From the NCBI GenBank assembly GCA_958496175.1, contig OY292275.1, forward strand, positions 45,275,701-45,339,700: a stretch of DNA of 64,000 nucleotides, read 5' to 3'. The stretch comes from Sisyra terminalis (taxonomy: Eukaryota > Arthropoda > Insecta > Neuroptera > Sisyridae). Every line of letters starts with the position of its first letter. Position 1 is the stretch's first letter. Both the position numbers and the translations under genes were made by a program. Below, piece after piece: positions 1 through 11,842 of the stretch. The notes below the pieces were generated by a model, which saw only the letters and a list, made by a program, of their open reading frames with translations, made no database searches and was not told the DNA's origin.

Positions 1-2269
1 GCAACATTACCAGATATTAACCGATCTAAATGGGACTTAAATCCAAATTTTTAGGTCAAACTTGCCGTTTTCTAAAATTTGCCGCTGGCAAATTCGCCAT
101 TGATTATTTAGCTATTTATCTCTTCTTCACTGAACAACTTTATGTTTTAGGTTTTCAATTGATATTCAAAGAAGAATATCAGTATTTAAGTCCCAATTTG
201 AATTGACAAATTTACACGATAAAATCCTTTTTTTTTTAATCTCTCAATTTTTGAAAAATGGCTAAATATTGATATTTATGAAAATTAGTGATTTTACAAA
301 AGTTGGTGAATAAATTTTTCTTCAGAGTCATTGATATCGTACATTAACATTGAATTTTTAGTTCTTCAAATTGGAATGTTGAAATTTGTTTTGAGCCAGC
401 TTTTCTGGCATTGGCCTATTAAGCCAAAAGTCGGTGACACTAAACGAAAATGTTTCTCAAAAATGAAGACATTGACTTTCTTTACTTTTTCCCATTTGAA
501 CTTAAATCATTATTTGTAGAAAAAGTAACAAAAATCAACTTTAGAGAAATTATCAGTAAAGAATATCCTTTAATATAGGATTTTTGCCAAGAATAATTGG
601 TAGTTTCGCAAGGACTGATAGATTCTATTTCCAGCTTGACCAGTTTTTAATCCTTTTGTTTTGTTCATTTTAAATCTCAAAACATCCCTTCGAATTATTG
701 CATTATATAACTTCTTGAAAAAAAGAATTATTCTTTAATTTTTTCCGAGAAAAAAAATGTTTAGGATGATTAACATTTAATTTGTATAAACAGTTTCAGG
801 TGCTACTAATTAGATAATTTTATGCATTATTATACTTAATTTCAATTTATAATGAACCGTTAGTGAATCCTCATAACAATTAACGTTCTCATTAATTTTG
901 CATTTCTCTTTCGTGTTTGTTGGCTTCTTTTTGCTGTTTTATCTTTTTCCTTACCATTTTGTAGAAAACAGAGAAGATCATTTAACGATAGTCTTCATTC
1001 ACATGAAAACATTATAATTGCTGCAATTATCCATGATTTATTAAGGCGTATTTGATAAACATTCGACTTATGAGATCTATTTTTTCTAATTAATATTGTT
1101 CTGTGGAAAATAAAAATAGTTTCAATATCTGTCTGTTATAATTCCAAGTTTATATTGTCACTTATATTTTAAAGTTTTTGGAATAAGTAATTAATTTTTT
1201 AACCTATAAGAGCTAAAATTCATTCGGCCGTAATATTTGTTTGTGGCAACAATCAAGTATATTCGCATAGACTGAGAAATCATACATTATTCCTGGATAA
1301 ATACAAAGAAAAGGTAATCTTAACCAATGACCTTGGTGCTTCCCAGTCAATAAACTTAAAAGTTAGAAAAATTCGGGAATAATTTTGATTTTTTGGAATT
1401 TTTTTTTTGAGATATACATTTTTTTAGTTTTGTCCTCCGTCGTCTTGAACCCCTAAAAAATTATGTAAATCATTGGTCATTTTATGAGTCTTTAAATACA
1501 AATAATTAGATAGTTTTATTATCTAATATTTCTTTAGCCAATTTTTGTGATAAAGAAATATCGTGCAAAATTAAAAATCTGTTGTAATAATCGAAGTAAA
1601 AAAGATAGAAAATTATCTAAGATCTAAAAAAAAAAAAAAAGTCAGATATATGAAAAAAAATAAACATTAGAAATCCTTCGTTTGTAGTAGGTTTGAGTAT
1701 TTTAAGTTTAAACATTGGACATAAAGACCACATGGGGCAATAATTACTTTATATAAAACCTACCAATTTATGCATGTACCAGCATGTACTATTACAGTTT
1801 AATTCTGAATGAACCTTGGTTACATAAATTTAATATATGATGAAGATGCTTGCTTAGAATTATCTAGAAACTTTAGGCCCCTTTTTCTATATTTACTTAC
1901 ACTATCTATGGTCTAACAATAAACCAAACTTTTTTTAATGCCAATTTGCTTTTGCTATAATTTCTAAAGTAAACTTGATTACCAGATACTTTTGGCTAAG
2001 CTTACAGCTTTGGGATGATTTAAAATAAAGCTTTTTTTCCTTATAGTCTCAATAATAGTGATAAATTGAGATTTTCCATTCTAAATTTCTATTGCAAATT
2101 TATATTTGATTTTCAAAATATGTTTCTAAATTTAAAAATATTGGCAAATAATGTATTTTTATTGTCATTTCAAGAAATTTCATTTAATTCTTCGGTCCCA
2201 TGTCTCGCCTATATTTAGTGTTATAAAACTTATCGGCATCATCTAAAATGGTAATATTTTTGTTTTCAG
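1..2269 (+). other. Probable intron or upstream part of the MTUS1-like gene; no exon recognised
   Basis: This stretch is AT-rich, has many stops in all frames, and ends in a polypyrimidine tract with tgttttcag directly before the first recognised coding exon. That exon opens inside a split codon, so at least one coding exon must lie further left, most likely beyond the window edge. The only short open frame, at 331-519, has no family resemblance. A poly-A tract lies near 1627-1640. I see no repeat or RNA gene that I can name. Confidence 0.6.
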
Positions 2270-2490
2270 ACCCTAATCGTAGTGTGGGAGCCAATTTAGG
2301 GAAGGTTCGACCACCTTTATTAGTTCCAACAATCGCTTCGGAAACAAGAAATGCGTCACCCACTTCAGTACCTGAACGTCGCCCAATTCCACCCTCGATC
2401 GTGCAAGCAGCAACTGCCAATGCAAATTTCCAGCATGCCGCGAAAGGGGTGGAAGCCTTGGGAATCCTCTTACAACATCTTGTATACCAA
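2270..2490 (+). CDS. MTUS1-like gene, exon A (linker and start of the conserved region)
   Basis: The acceptor is tgttttcag ending at 2269 and the donor is GTAAGC at 2491. The exon begins with the last two bases of a split codon and ends on a codon boundary (phase 0) after the residues LVYQ. It encodes 73 full residues: a Pro-rich linker (VPERRPIPPS) and the motif HAAKGVEALGILLQ, which resembles the segment preceding the coiled coil of MTUS1. An antisense open frame over the same interval (2184-2420, -) is a shadow. Confidence 0.85.
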
Positions 2491-5400
2491 GTAAGCGAAA
2501 TTCTAAAAAAAATAATACTTAAGTAACGTTAAATAATTCTAAATTGACGAATGTTAATTTTAAATTTATCTAAGAAGATAAATATTTTCAGTTAAATAAG
2601 GGGGATGTTTTGTACCTGAAGTTATTAGTTCTAATCTTTTTAAAAGTAAAATCTTCTGAAACAAGAAGAGGTAAATCTGTTAATCTGCTATACTTCTCTA
2701 TCATAAATTTAATCCGAGTAAAACATAAAGAACGAAATTCTGTACCTTTCACTCAGGGTGGTATGGTTTACAATCCTTATTATCGTATTTTAACTAGGAG
2801 TTTTTAAAATTTGAGCTAGTTTATCTAAAATATTCGTACCGATAGTTAAGAAAAACTTTATGCAACAATGGAAGAAGCTCGGTTCCATGATCGTGTGTCG
2901 TATTCAGTTGAAAAAGACGAACTTAAAGATTGTTACTTTATGACCCAAAATTCTTTAGTAAAAAATAAAAATAAAGGGTCGAAATTGAAAAAAATTAAAC
3001 AAGCTGTAAGTTATTTTATTAGAATATGCCAGTTGATTAGTATTTTTTGCTACGATTTCTTTAAATTAGTGCAAATATTCTTAGTTTTGCTGGAGGTAAA
3101 TTCAAATTTGGGAAAACTAAATTAAATTTTTATGTGCTCTTTTTTAATTCGCAGTACGATGCATTTAAAATGCCATGTTTGAAGCGCGACTTTGAGAATT
3201 TGAAGAAAGACTGGACCTCCACAAAATTGGACCTGGACGAAACGAGATCAAGCTATCGTCGATTGGAGGATCAATACAACAATTTACTAGCCAAGGAAGA
3301 AGTAACGAAACATTCGGAGCAATCGTATCTTGTACAATTGGAAGAACTAAACGAAAAACATCGATTATACATAGCCGATCGTAAGTTTAATAATTTAATT
3401 TCCAAAATAACTAAAACTAATGTATTTCTTCTGGAACTAGTAACCGAAAAATTTAACGAAGAAAAATCGCAATTCGAACAACGACTCGACAAACAATTAA
3501 ACCAACAAAAACGTGAATTTTTGTCGAAAATCGAAGAGCTTCAATCCGAAAACAGTCGCCTTTCCCACGATTATGAAACCGTTTTAAAAGATTGCAACGA
3601 CGCCAAAAATGACTTACAAGTCTCAATAAAGAAACATACCGCCGACGAAAATCTTCTCAAAGATCAAATCGAGAAGTTGACCACTAAATTAAATAGTGTA
3701 CGAACGGAACAGCAGACCAAAGAGTCAGCGTTGGCGGAAAAGTTGGATGTTGCTCAAAAACGTATCATTCTTTTGGAGGACGAGACACGAAAAGTTGTCG
3801 AAACATTCAAAAACGAAACCAAAGATAGCAAACTACAGGTAAGATATAATAAAGCATTTAAGAACTTTAGTAAACTAAGGTCTATCATTTTATAAATCTT
3901 TGTTTATATAAATGTATACACAAATTTTCATGCACTACAAAAAAATTATTGAAACAATTGGCAAAACTTTTCGGTTTTATTTAGATATAACATTTTTTGA
4001 TTCATTACTCCAAGGGGAACATATAATGACCGAAAAAGTAGTTATAAAATTAATTGACGGTTTGTATATAAGATAAGCATTTGCGATGGTACTAATATGG
4101 ATTTCAATTTACAATAGATCTAACATTCATTTATAGTTTAGGTTTTTGGTGATTCATTGAATGGCAATAATTATTCGCATATTTTATCGATCTTGTTGTA
4201 AAAGTTGAATTGATTTAAAGCAACTGCACTTTATGAAATACACGATTATTACAAAATAAACCAAAACATCTTAGGTGACCAATAACACCAATAATAAGAA
4301 AACAAAGTTCATGAGAATAGGAACTAATTTCGCAAGTCAAACGATTACAAAATTAACTTTTTGTTAGATGATGTTTTACTTGATCACCCGAATCTTAATA
4401 AAATATTTAATAATGTTACCGTAATAGTATCGTTATTGTAATATTCAACCCTTAAATTTTTCCTTTTTCTTAAAAGCTGACCAACAATTAACTGTTGTGT
4501 AACGATACTTGTATTGTCAAGCAATACTGTATTTTAGAAAAAAAATTAAGTGCATTTCGATTAATTTTTTTTTTCTAGTCGGCGTTAAATCGCTGTACTC
4601 AATTGCAAGATGAGACTGAATCCTTAAGATGTGTGCTGGATATTAAACAAAATGAATTGGCTGATTTGCGGAAGATTCATGCAGAAGCCGCACGGGATGC
4701 CGAACAATTACCTGCCGCATTGTTGAGTGCGCAAACCCTAAAAGCTCGCGTTGAAGACCTCGAATTGCAACTCGAACGAAAAACAGATGCTGAAAAGTAA
4801 GCTTTAATCATACTACTTAACAATAAATATAATCAATGAACTTAAATATTGCTTTTACAGGCAATTGTTGCAAGAGAAAAAGATGTGGTTGGAGACGGCA
4901 AAACAAGAATCAGAACAGAAAAAGCGTTTGCTTTATACCAACGAGGAACTACGATGGAAATTGAAACAAAACTATGAAGTTGTTACAACACTTTTGTCAG
5001 AAATCCACAATCAAACTGTGAACGGTGATAGTGCTCCAAGCAGTCCCAAATCATCTTTACTGCGCTCATTTCATAGCTCAAGTTTTAGTGAAAAACATTC
5101 AAACATTGAACATTGCAATAGCTTTGATTCGTTCAAAGAACGTTTAAGCCAAGCTCAAAGTACGTGCAAAGAGAAAAATCTTAGTAGAAAATCATACTTC
5201 GATTCGAGTTTGGGAAACATTTTTGATTTGGATAATTCGTCCTCGAATCTACCGAAAATCAAAGCTGTTGTGGAGAAGAGTGATTCGGTGAGTTATGTGT
5301 TGGACATGGATGAGTCGTCTGAAGTGCTTGCCAATCGATTGTATCGGAAGAGTTTTCGTAATTCATTGTCGTCGAAAAATACGCCAACTAAATCATCAGC

Positions 5401-6082
5401 GTCTAAGCGACTAAAGTTAAAAACTAATCATCCGCTTAGTTTATCAGCTTCGGAAACATCGATTGGATCGGAATCACGAGGAGATATTCGATGTCGTTCA
5501 AAATCTGTGTCGGATAAGAATAATCAACATTCGCCTAAATCAGTCGATGATGAAAACGATCGATTTACCAATAGTTGGGATTCGTTCTACTCACAAAATG
5601 GGGGTAACTATACACCAGAAATTTGTCGTGTAGAGCTTGGACCTTCTGAAATCGAAATTGATTCCTTAAGTGAAGATTTAATTATTGTCGACACAAAAAA
5701 TGAAGACATCGAAGATGTCGATTACTCGGAAAATAACGTCGACTACACCCTTCCAGCATTACCTTCCGAATTAAACCACAGTCAAACCTACGACAAAAAA
5801 CCCGACCTGCTCACATGCACTGGAGACATGCGACTTATGCAATCGTCGTCTCCAAAGAACTGTGCTGGTGAAGCAATGATCTCGGAATCAAATTCCGAAG
5901 ACGAATGCTCTACCAGCATTTCCAGTGAACGGTCGCATAGTTTGCGAGATGCAGAACATTGTGAAACTTTGGCGAAAACTGCGGCGGAAATTTGTGAAAA
6001 AGCGTCAAAAATGCAATTTGACTTAATGTTAATGACTGATGCAATTAATCCTGAAAACTTTGTCTGGTCAAATGATATGTAA
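2270..6082 (+). CDS. MTUS1/ATIP-like coiled-coil microtubule-associated protein, 3' part of gene (5 exons, 5'-partial)
   Basis: Exons 2270-2490, 3155-3380, 3441-3838, 4579-4796 and 4861-6082 join in consistent phase to 760 residues ending in TAA. Layout in this partial numbering: residues 1-50 form a Pro/Ser-rich linker; about 55-73 hold GVEALGILLQHLV; about 75-380 are a charged heptad coiled coil; NEELRWKL lies at about 381-388; and about 395-760 are a Ser-rich, acidic, low-complexity tail. Vertebrate MTUS1/MTUS2 proteins have the same order: a GLEAL..VIQH-type motif, a long coiled coil, a block like LESLKAVLEIKNEKL (here ESLRCVLDIKQNEL), then NEELLWKL and a Ser/Pro tail. Known members bind microtubules and plus-end proteins; the same role here is inferred. 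The tail is much longer than in vertebrate MTUS1. Assignment rests on remembered family motifs, not on a search. A generic coiled-coil protein is the alternative. Confidence 0.85.
2868..3005 (+). CDS. Predicted alternative first coding exon of the MTUS1-like gene
   Basis: Inside the 664-bp intron a start codon in good context (caacaATGG) opens 46 codons (MEEARFHDRVSYSV..., ending KIKQA). A consensus donor GTAAGT follows at 3006. The donor is phase 0, exactly matching the next exon at 3155, so splicing would give a 733-residue isoform that lacks the Pro-rich linker. An in-frame stop at 2847-2849 makes this ATG the first one. The peptide is rich in Lys and Glu and has no signal peptide. Vertebrate MTUS1 also makes isoforms from alternative first exons, which makes this plausible. 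No transcript evidence is available here, and chance cannot be excluded. Confidence 0.5.
3155..3380 (+). CDS. MTUS1-like gene, exon B (coiled coil, first part)
   Basis: The acceptor is tttttaattcgcag ending at 3154 and the donor is GTAAGT at 3381. The exon reads YDAFKMPCLKRDFENLKKDW and onward in heptad-rich sequence. It ends one base into a codon. It is shared by the upstream exon A and by the candidate alternative first exon, both of which end in phase 0. Confidence 0.85.
3441..3838 (+). CDS. MTUS1-like gene, exon C (coiled coil, middle)
   Basis: It is separated from the previous exon by a 60-bp intron (gtaag...ctag). The joined codon is CTA (Leu), followed by TEKFNEEKSQFEQRL. The donor GTAAGA at 3839 is phase 0. 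The exon encodes about 132 residues of Lys/Glu/Gln/Leu-rich coiled coil with hydrophobic residues spaced in heptads. It corresponds in position to the middle of the MTUS1 coiled coil. Confidence 0.85.
4579..4796 (+). CDS. MTUS1-like gene, exon D (conserved coiled-coil block)
   Basis: The acceptor is a long T tract ending in ctag at 4578 and the donor is GTAAGC at 4797. The exon carries the block most like vertebrate MTUS1, LQDETESLRCVLDIKQNEL, then an Ala-rich segment and LKARVEDLELQLERK. It ends two bases into a codon (Lys). Confidence 0.85.
4861..6082 (+). CDS. MTUS1-like gene, last coding exon (NEELRWKL motif and Ser-rich tail)
   Basis: The acceptor is ttgcttttacag ending at 4860, after a 64-bp intron. 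The reading frame continues to TAA at 6080-6082, 407 residues. It opens with the end of the coiled coil (QLLQEKKMWLETAKQESEQ), then NEELRWKL. A Ser/Pro stretch (SAPSSPKSSLLRSFHSSS) follows, resembling the Ser-Pro end of MTUS1, and after it a long Ser/Asp/Glu-rich tail without recognised domains. Basic patches (SASKRLKLKT) alternate with acidic ones. The tail is probably disordered. The final residues are NPENFVWSNDM. Confidence 0.88.
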
Positions 6083-6520
6083 ATGTAATTTTTTTATGTG
6101 AAACCATTTACTGTGTTAAAATTTTATTTTCTTAAAATGGATAATTTTTTTACGTTGTATTTAATTCTAGATTTCGATTTGTTAAGCTAAACTTATGTAC
6201 GTCCAAAAGTGATTTTCTTTTAGTTTTATAACTTTCTTTTTAATGTGTAACATATTTTAGTTGTTGTATAAATGTTTAGAAGTCTATATTGGATTTGGTA
6301 TTCTTACGCAATTGTCCAACATTTTTCATATATACTAAAATAAAAAGTACGATTGAAGGTAAATATTATGTTTCATGTTCTCGAATTGAATAAAAAAAGT
6401 AGTTTTTAGAGGAAACTAATTTTACATTGTAGAACAATGAATGATATGTATCTGCTTATGATATTACTGTAAAATATTTTTCGTAACATCACATTGTTGA
6501 CTAAATAAAACACTAAAAAT
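6083..6520 (+). other. 3' untranslated region of the MTUS1-like gene, with three AATAAA signals
   Basis: AT-rich sequence follows the stop codon. AATAAA hexamers lie at 6339-6344, 6389-6394 and 6504-6509. Any of them could set the transcript end; which is used cannot be told from sequence. Confidence 0.5.
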
Positions 6521-8392
6521 TTTACAATTCTGTTCCAAAATGAATATAATATTTTTAATCATTTCATATTTTATAAACGAGTAACTTGAAATATGTGAAT
6601 ATTGTTATTATACTTAAGTTGATAGATGCAAGTTATATTTAAAAAAAATGGAGATTATTTAGGTGAATAGATTTATTCGTTTTAAAAAAATAATATAATT
6701 AAAATGTACATCAAAAATTGTGATTGTTTTTCATTTTTCGCAAGAGAACGGTTTCAAATGTTTAATATTTTTATTATAACAACTAATATTTGTATTATAC
6801 TATTTAAATAAGATGTTAGGACCAATATTTTATGATCTATCAGTTTGTAATTTATTTAAGCAAAAAGTCAACTATTAAGTATTCGTTGTTTCCATAATGT
6901 TCCATGTAATTAAATTCATCTTCATCGTTATTGTAAAAAATACATTCATAGATAAAAATTAAAAGTTTTTTTTATTTCGTTTTTTGAAGCCTATCCAACT
7001 CGAATTTGTGTACTATTTTTTTATGCTAATGGATTTTAGGGGCGCATGAAAAAACCAAATTGGGGACACGAATTTCTAAGTCAGGTAAAAATTTCAGGTA
7101 TATTTGAATATTAATAATTGACGACCTTGAGTTTCTGTTCCACATTATTGTGAACTCTACGTACACATTTGCTCTTCAACGTAATGCATAAAATGATCAT
7201 TAGGTAATAAGAATTTAAATAAATTAACAATCAACGAATCTTTAAAGTATTTTCAATACAAATGAGGGAGTAGTAAGGGATCAATTAAAATGGATTCATT
7301 GGTTCATTTTGGATTTTCTGTGATCTTAGCTGCAAGAAAAGATCTATCAATATAGAAACGAACACTGAAAGCCAACCAATATAGTTTGGCAAGAATGGAT
7401 GATTGTTATACTTTATAATCTGAAGAACTTATTCTTAAAAACAGATGCAAAAGTTACTGGTTACAAAACCGATTTAAGAGTTTTTTTTTATATTTTAAAT
7501 ATTTGAATAGCAGCGTAATGCTATCATCGGCGATTCTATAAATAACATATTTACTTTTCGATGTCTATTGAACTTATTCGATGTCTATATTGTTCTTTTT
7601 GGAAACTACAATGAAAATGTTGATCTCCTTTTTATCACAACACCACTTTTTACCATTTGTTTTTCGGGTATTATCATAGCTTTCGAATTTATTTTGTTAT
7701 AGCTACCCTTAGTAAAATTTCCTTTACGTAATTTAATCAAAAAAACATTTTAAATAGCTTTAATAACTTCTTATCGTTTTGTGCATTCGAAAATTACCTT
7801 TTTTGCAAACAATTCAAGTTTGGAGCTCAATGTGGTTGATAATTTAGGCACAGGATAAAATTCTTTTCTTAGAACGTTTCAGCAGATGACACCTTTTTAA
7901 ATTACGTCTAGAAAATGAACCCTTATATAGAAAAGCATAGAAAACTAAGGAAGCTAAAAAGGAAAGTTAAGGATGTCCTTTTTTTCGGCTAAAATCTACT
8001 CATTGACTTATTTTTTCAAGATATTGTTATTAGTTTTGAATCTCTTTGTTTTGTACACGTTTTGTAATTATGTTACTACAGGTACTTTGATCAAAATTTT
8101 TCAACGATAACAATTAAAAAAGAATTTCAATAAATATTTCTTCTAATCCTTTTGACTATTTTAAAAACGTTCTCTTTTCGGGTTTGGGAACTAATTGGGG
8201 TTCATCTTTTTGAAACAGGATCATTTTTTTCACAGAACAACTTAGCATAAAACACTCTTCGAGAATCCATAGAGAAAATAAATCTTTATAAGAAAAAGCA
8301 ACCTTCTAAGAATGTTCTTTTATTCAACTAAAATCTTCGCTTATTTAACATCTTCACCTCAAAATAATTGTTTTTGAAATTATGTTAATCTT

Positions 8393-8394
<2 letters not shown>
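6521..8394. other. AT-rich intergenic DNA, nothing recognised
   Basis: No open frame of note, no splice-flanked candidate exon and no named repeat seen. Segments near 7850-8320 share short phrases with the degenerate repeats at 9.4-10.2 kb (for example aaaaggaaagttaaggatg and ttcggctaaaat). Confidence 0.4.

Positions 8395-8432
<38 letters not shown>
8395..8432. repeat. (TA)19 microsatellite
   Basis: An uninterrupted TA dinucleotide run of 38 bp is visible directly. It is likely polymorphic in length. Confidence 0.97.
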
Positions 8433-8435
<3 letters not shown>

Positions 8436-9395
8436 CGGCCATCAGGATCTAGGTACTATTATCTGATTTGGTGATCGGATCTGACGTGATGGAGATCACT
8501 CCCAGTGGAGGTATCTCCCTATGCCTCTACTTGATCACTAGGCACCTTTCTTTTTAGCCCTTTTTCATTTTGGTGCTCCAAAAGTGGCGGAATCAGGGGA
8601 TTTGAATGTTGACTCAACTCAATCAACAAAATGATCGGTGGTACGTACGGTAATGAAGTTGGTGACCGATGAGATGTGTAAGTCTCTGCGGAGAGCTTCA
8701 TTTGTGGCATACCATGGTATATTAGTAATGGATAGTAATCAAATGGATAATAATTAAAACAAGAATTTAAAAACTATCCGTTCTTAAGATGAGCATTTGA
8801 AATTATCCTTTTTCCAAGTTTAGGGCGGAGTCGTAGTTGATCATTTAGATCTAAAAAGATCCATCACTCTTTGACTATACGTAGATACAAAATACCTTTA
8901 TTTTCATAGCCTCTTACGAAATTCTAATAAGAAAAACTCACACCATGAAAACGGGACATTCAGGCCAAATTTTGTGCACACATTTTTATCTCCTTAATTC
9001 TCCGGTTAATTTTTCACGCAAAAATCTTTTAAATGTAATATTTATTTATACTGTTACGTTTTGGATAATTTAGTCGAACATATTCTGTTCATTTTCACGA
9101 AGAAATCCAACCCAATATATTCATATTTTGCAAATGAAAATTGTCCTTTTTGAAACGCATTGTGGCTGTCCTTTGCAAACAAAACAAACATTTTTTCACT
9201 CTACTTTTCACTTAAGGGCATTGTTTTATAATCTTAAGAGGAAATTAGGCCTTATAAGGGAATATCATCCCTTAAAAACGACCAATTTTCCCTTTTTTTT
9301 TCCCATGCAAATATCTTACAAATTCAATATTTCTTTATGCAATAACATTTAAGATGATTCAGACTACAATTTTCTGTTATTTTTCAGAAAATTAC
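8433..9395. other. Intergenic DNA with a slightly GC-richer block at 8440-8720
   Basis: The block next to the TA microsatellite is less AT-rich than its flanks and has a 63-codon open frame on the - strand (8519-8710) without family resemblance. It may be the end of an unrecognised repeat. The remainder is featureless. Confidence 0.3.
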
Positions 9396-10200
9396 CCTGA
9401 CAAATTGAGGTCGAAGATTTGTAGATTTAAGCTAGAAAAAAGGACGATCCTAAGGAGTGGCTTATCGTTTTAAAGTTTTAATTTTACTACAGATTTTCAA
9501 AGAGAGTTACATACTAAGACATTCTGTAAAAAAATGGATCCTGCGTCAAAAAGACCACCCTCAATTTCACCCTAAACTTGAAAAAAAAAATTAAAATAAT
9601 CAAAAGGAAAGAATAGTTTATCAAATTATTCTTTAATTAATAAACGTTGATATATGGTAATTTTACTATACGTAGTAGAAATAAAATAGTTAAGAAAACT
9701 AAGATAATATTGTGAAAAAAATACCATCAAATATACGTTAACGTTTTTTTAACTGAAAAGAGAACTTTTTTAAGGAATTGCTTTTCTTCATGAGAGTTAA
9801 GTTTTGCTGCGAATTTCTAAAGAATGTTTTATGCTGAAACATTCTGTGTAAAAAATATGTCTAAAGGATGCACTACAATTTGACTCCAAATTTGCAAAAA
9901 GGACAATTTTCAAATACTCGAAAGGATAAAATGGAAAAGCGTTTTCAATTCTTGAAATCTTACTTAAGATAGTTGAAATCTTACTTAAGATTTCAGCCGA
10001 AAAAAACGGACATTCTTAGGGGATTAATTACCTTATTAGGGTTTATTTTCTCTACCGATTCCCAAAAAATATATTATGCTGAAACTTTCTGAAAAAACTA
10101 TTTCGTTTTGACTTTTGGGTCTAAAGGAGAAAATAAATTTCGGCTAAAATTTGAAAAATGGACGATTATCAAATGCATAAAAGGATTGGAAGATAATTTT
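9396..10200 (+). repeat. Degenerate tandem-like repeat, about three units of 250-300 bp
   Basis: Three successive stretches (about 9400-9620, 9750-9950 and 9985-10200) repeat the same order of phrases: gaaaaaaggac, a phrase like gattttcaaagag or aatttctaaagaatg, a phrase like gctgaaacattctgt, then an aaggacaat-type phrase followed by aaaggataaaatgg. Divergence is high, so unit limits are approximate. No coding potential is seen. Confidence 0.45.
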
Positions 10201-11823
10201 CTGAACTTTTATAAAAACGTTAGCATTTAGTTGAGAGATTTAATTATGAACCCAGAAACAAGGCGTTTTCAAAAAAATCAATAAATCAAATATTATTAAC
10301 AGTTGAGGAAAACTTTTTGAGTTTTTCACCTATTATAGGCAACAAATAAAAGGCCAAACATTCCAATCTTTTGAGAACAAATTTTCGATTTAATCAAGCC
10401 GCATAGAAATTTTCTGCTAAGAATTAATGTCATTAAACTTAAACATGGATCAATTCTTTATTATAATTTAGTTCATCTTTTACCGTTATATATATTGAAC
10501 CAAATTATTTATTCCAGACCATACATGTGCAAAGAGAATAAACAAAATGGGTTCAAAATAAATTTGTTTTCTTAAATATTAAAGCTCTGACGAGTTTTTA
10601 ATCGAATACGTTAGAAATAGGAATAGAATCAAGATTATTGATTATGATATTAAAAAATAAATGAAAATTCATTTTGAATGATTTTGACAAAATGAATGGT
10701 GTGTCCTTTCTTTTTTAAGTATTCTATCTTTTAAATGATTATGAAAGTTTTAAATATACCAAAAAAGCATATATTATTAAATAAATTTAAACAAGGACTG
10801 ATTTGAAAACACTGCATCAATTAGAATAGAAATTATTTTATTCGCTCATAATAGTTTTAAATGGTAAATAAATATTTTAGTCATCGAAAAAGACAATTCA
10901 ATTTGATAATTTTAGAGTACAAACCCGAAGAGCTATTAAGTGTATTAAATTAATATTAAATATCAAACTGCAGAAGTTTTAATACCATTGAGATTTAGTT
11001 GCGTAAATTAAATATAACTTTCGCCAAAAGAAATGGTAGAACAAGAACATTCTTTATAAATTTAATTTTATTTTTAAGCTTTAAAGTTTAAAGTTTTAAA
11101 AAGAAAAATCGATAAGTTCGTCCACGATTTGAAATAGTTCTTGGCCGCCACGAGGAGACGGTAGGTGCTGCCACACGCAGGAAAATACGCAACTACATTG
11201 ACAGTTAATATCAACTTGACGTATGAGAGTCTATGTGTCTAAATTTGAGGTTTCATTTAAGTTGATAAATAAAGTTTTAGTGCAATATTAAACTGTTAAC
11301 AATAAAAATGTTATTGAAAAACGAACTCTCTAATAAATTTTCTACCTATTGTTATTGAATTGAGGCATTAATCCTTTTTTTTACTTGCTTAAATGTGAAT
11401 ACTTTAATTGGATCATCCATACATCATTTGGGAAACCTTACCGGTCAATTTTGTCTCAGAAAATTCGTGTCTCTCGACAAATGATTGTCAAACTGTAGTG
11501 CTTTAATTAAGTTAAATTTTGCGGGCATTTAAATAACCTGTGACACTTGCGCATTGTGAACGTATTCCCATGAACTGTCATGGAACCTAGATAATGCATA
11601 ATCTGTGTCCCGATGATAAAATTACGTGATTTTACCGTATTTTTGACAGCTTTGCTTAATGACAATGTTTGTGTTTAGTAGTTTTGGTTTTGATTGATTA
11701 CACAAATTCGAAGTCAAGTCAAAATCGGCATCAAATCGTGTGGAAACTGGTCCAAAGTTGAATACAACAATTCGTCCGGGGTTGCGCGTAACATTAACCT
11801 GGAACGAGAGCTTTACGGCTACA
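10201..11823. other. Intergenic DNA; GC-richer spots at 11120-11170 and 11700-11840
   Basis: Mostly AT-rich without genes. A 50-bp GC-rich patch at about 11120-11170 and the stretch leading to the candidate exon at 11824 stand out in composition. A frame stays open from 11698 to the donor at 11842, which could be 5' leader or coding sequence. Confidence 0.35.
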
Positions 11824-11842
11824 ATGAAGATATTTGAAAAAG
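11824..11842 (+). CDS. Candidate first coding exon of an unknown gene (MKIFEK, then donor)
   Basis: ATG in the context ctacaATGAAG is followed by five codons and then a consensus donor, AAAAAG|GTGAGC. The preceding 120 bp is clearly GC-richer than its surroundings and free of stops in the same frame back to 11698, giving residues such as RPGLRVTLTW upstream of the ATG. This fits either a short first coding exon with a 5' leader or the end of an internal exon. I recognise no family and see no downstream exon. Function unknown. Confidence 0.22.

Noticed and set aside
2184..2420. Open frame antisense to coding exon A
   Set aside because: It overlaps a well-supported exon on the other strand; shadow frame.
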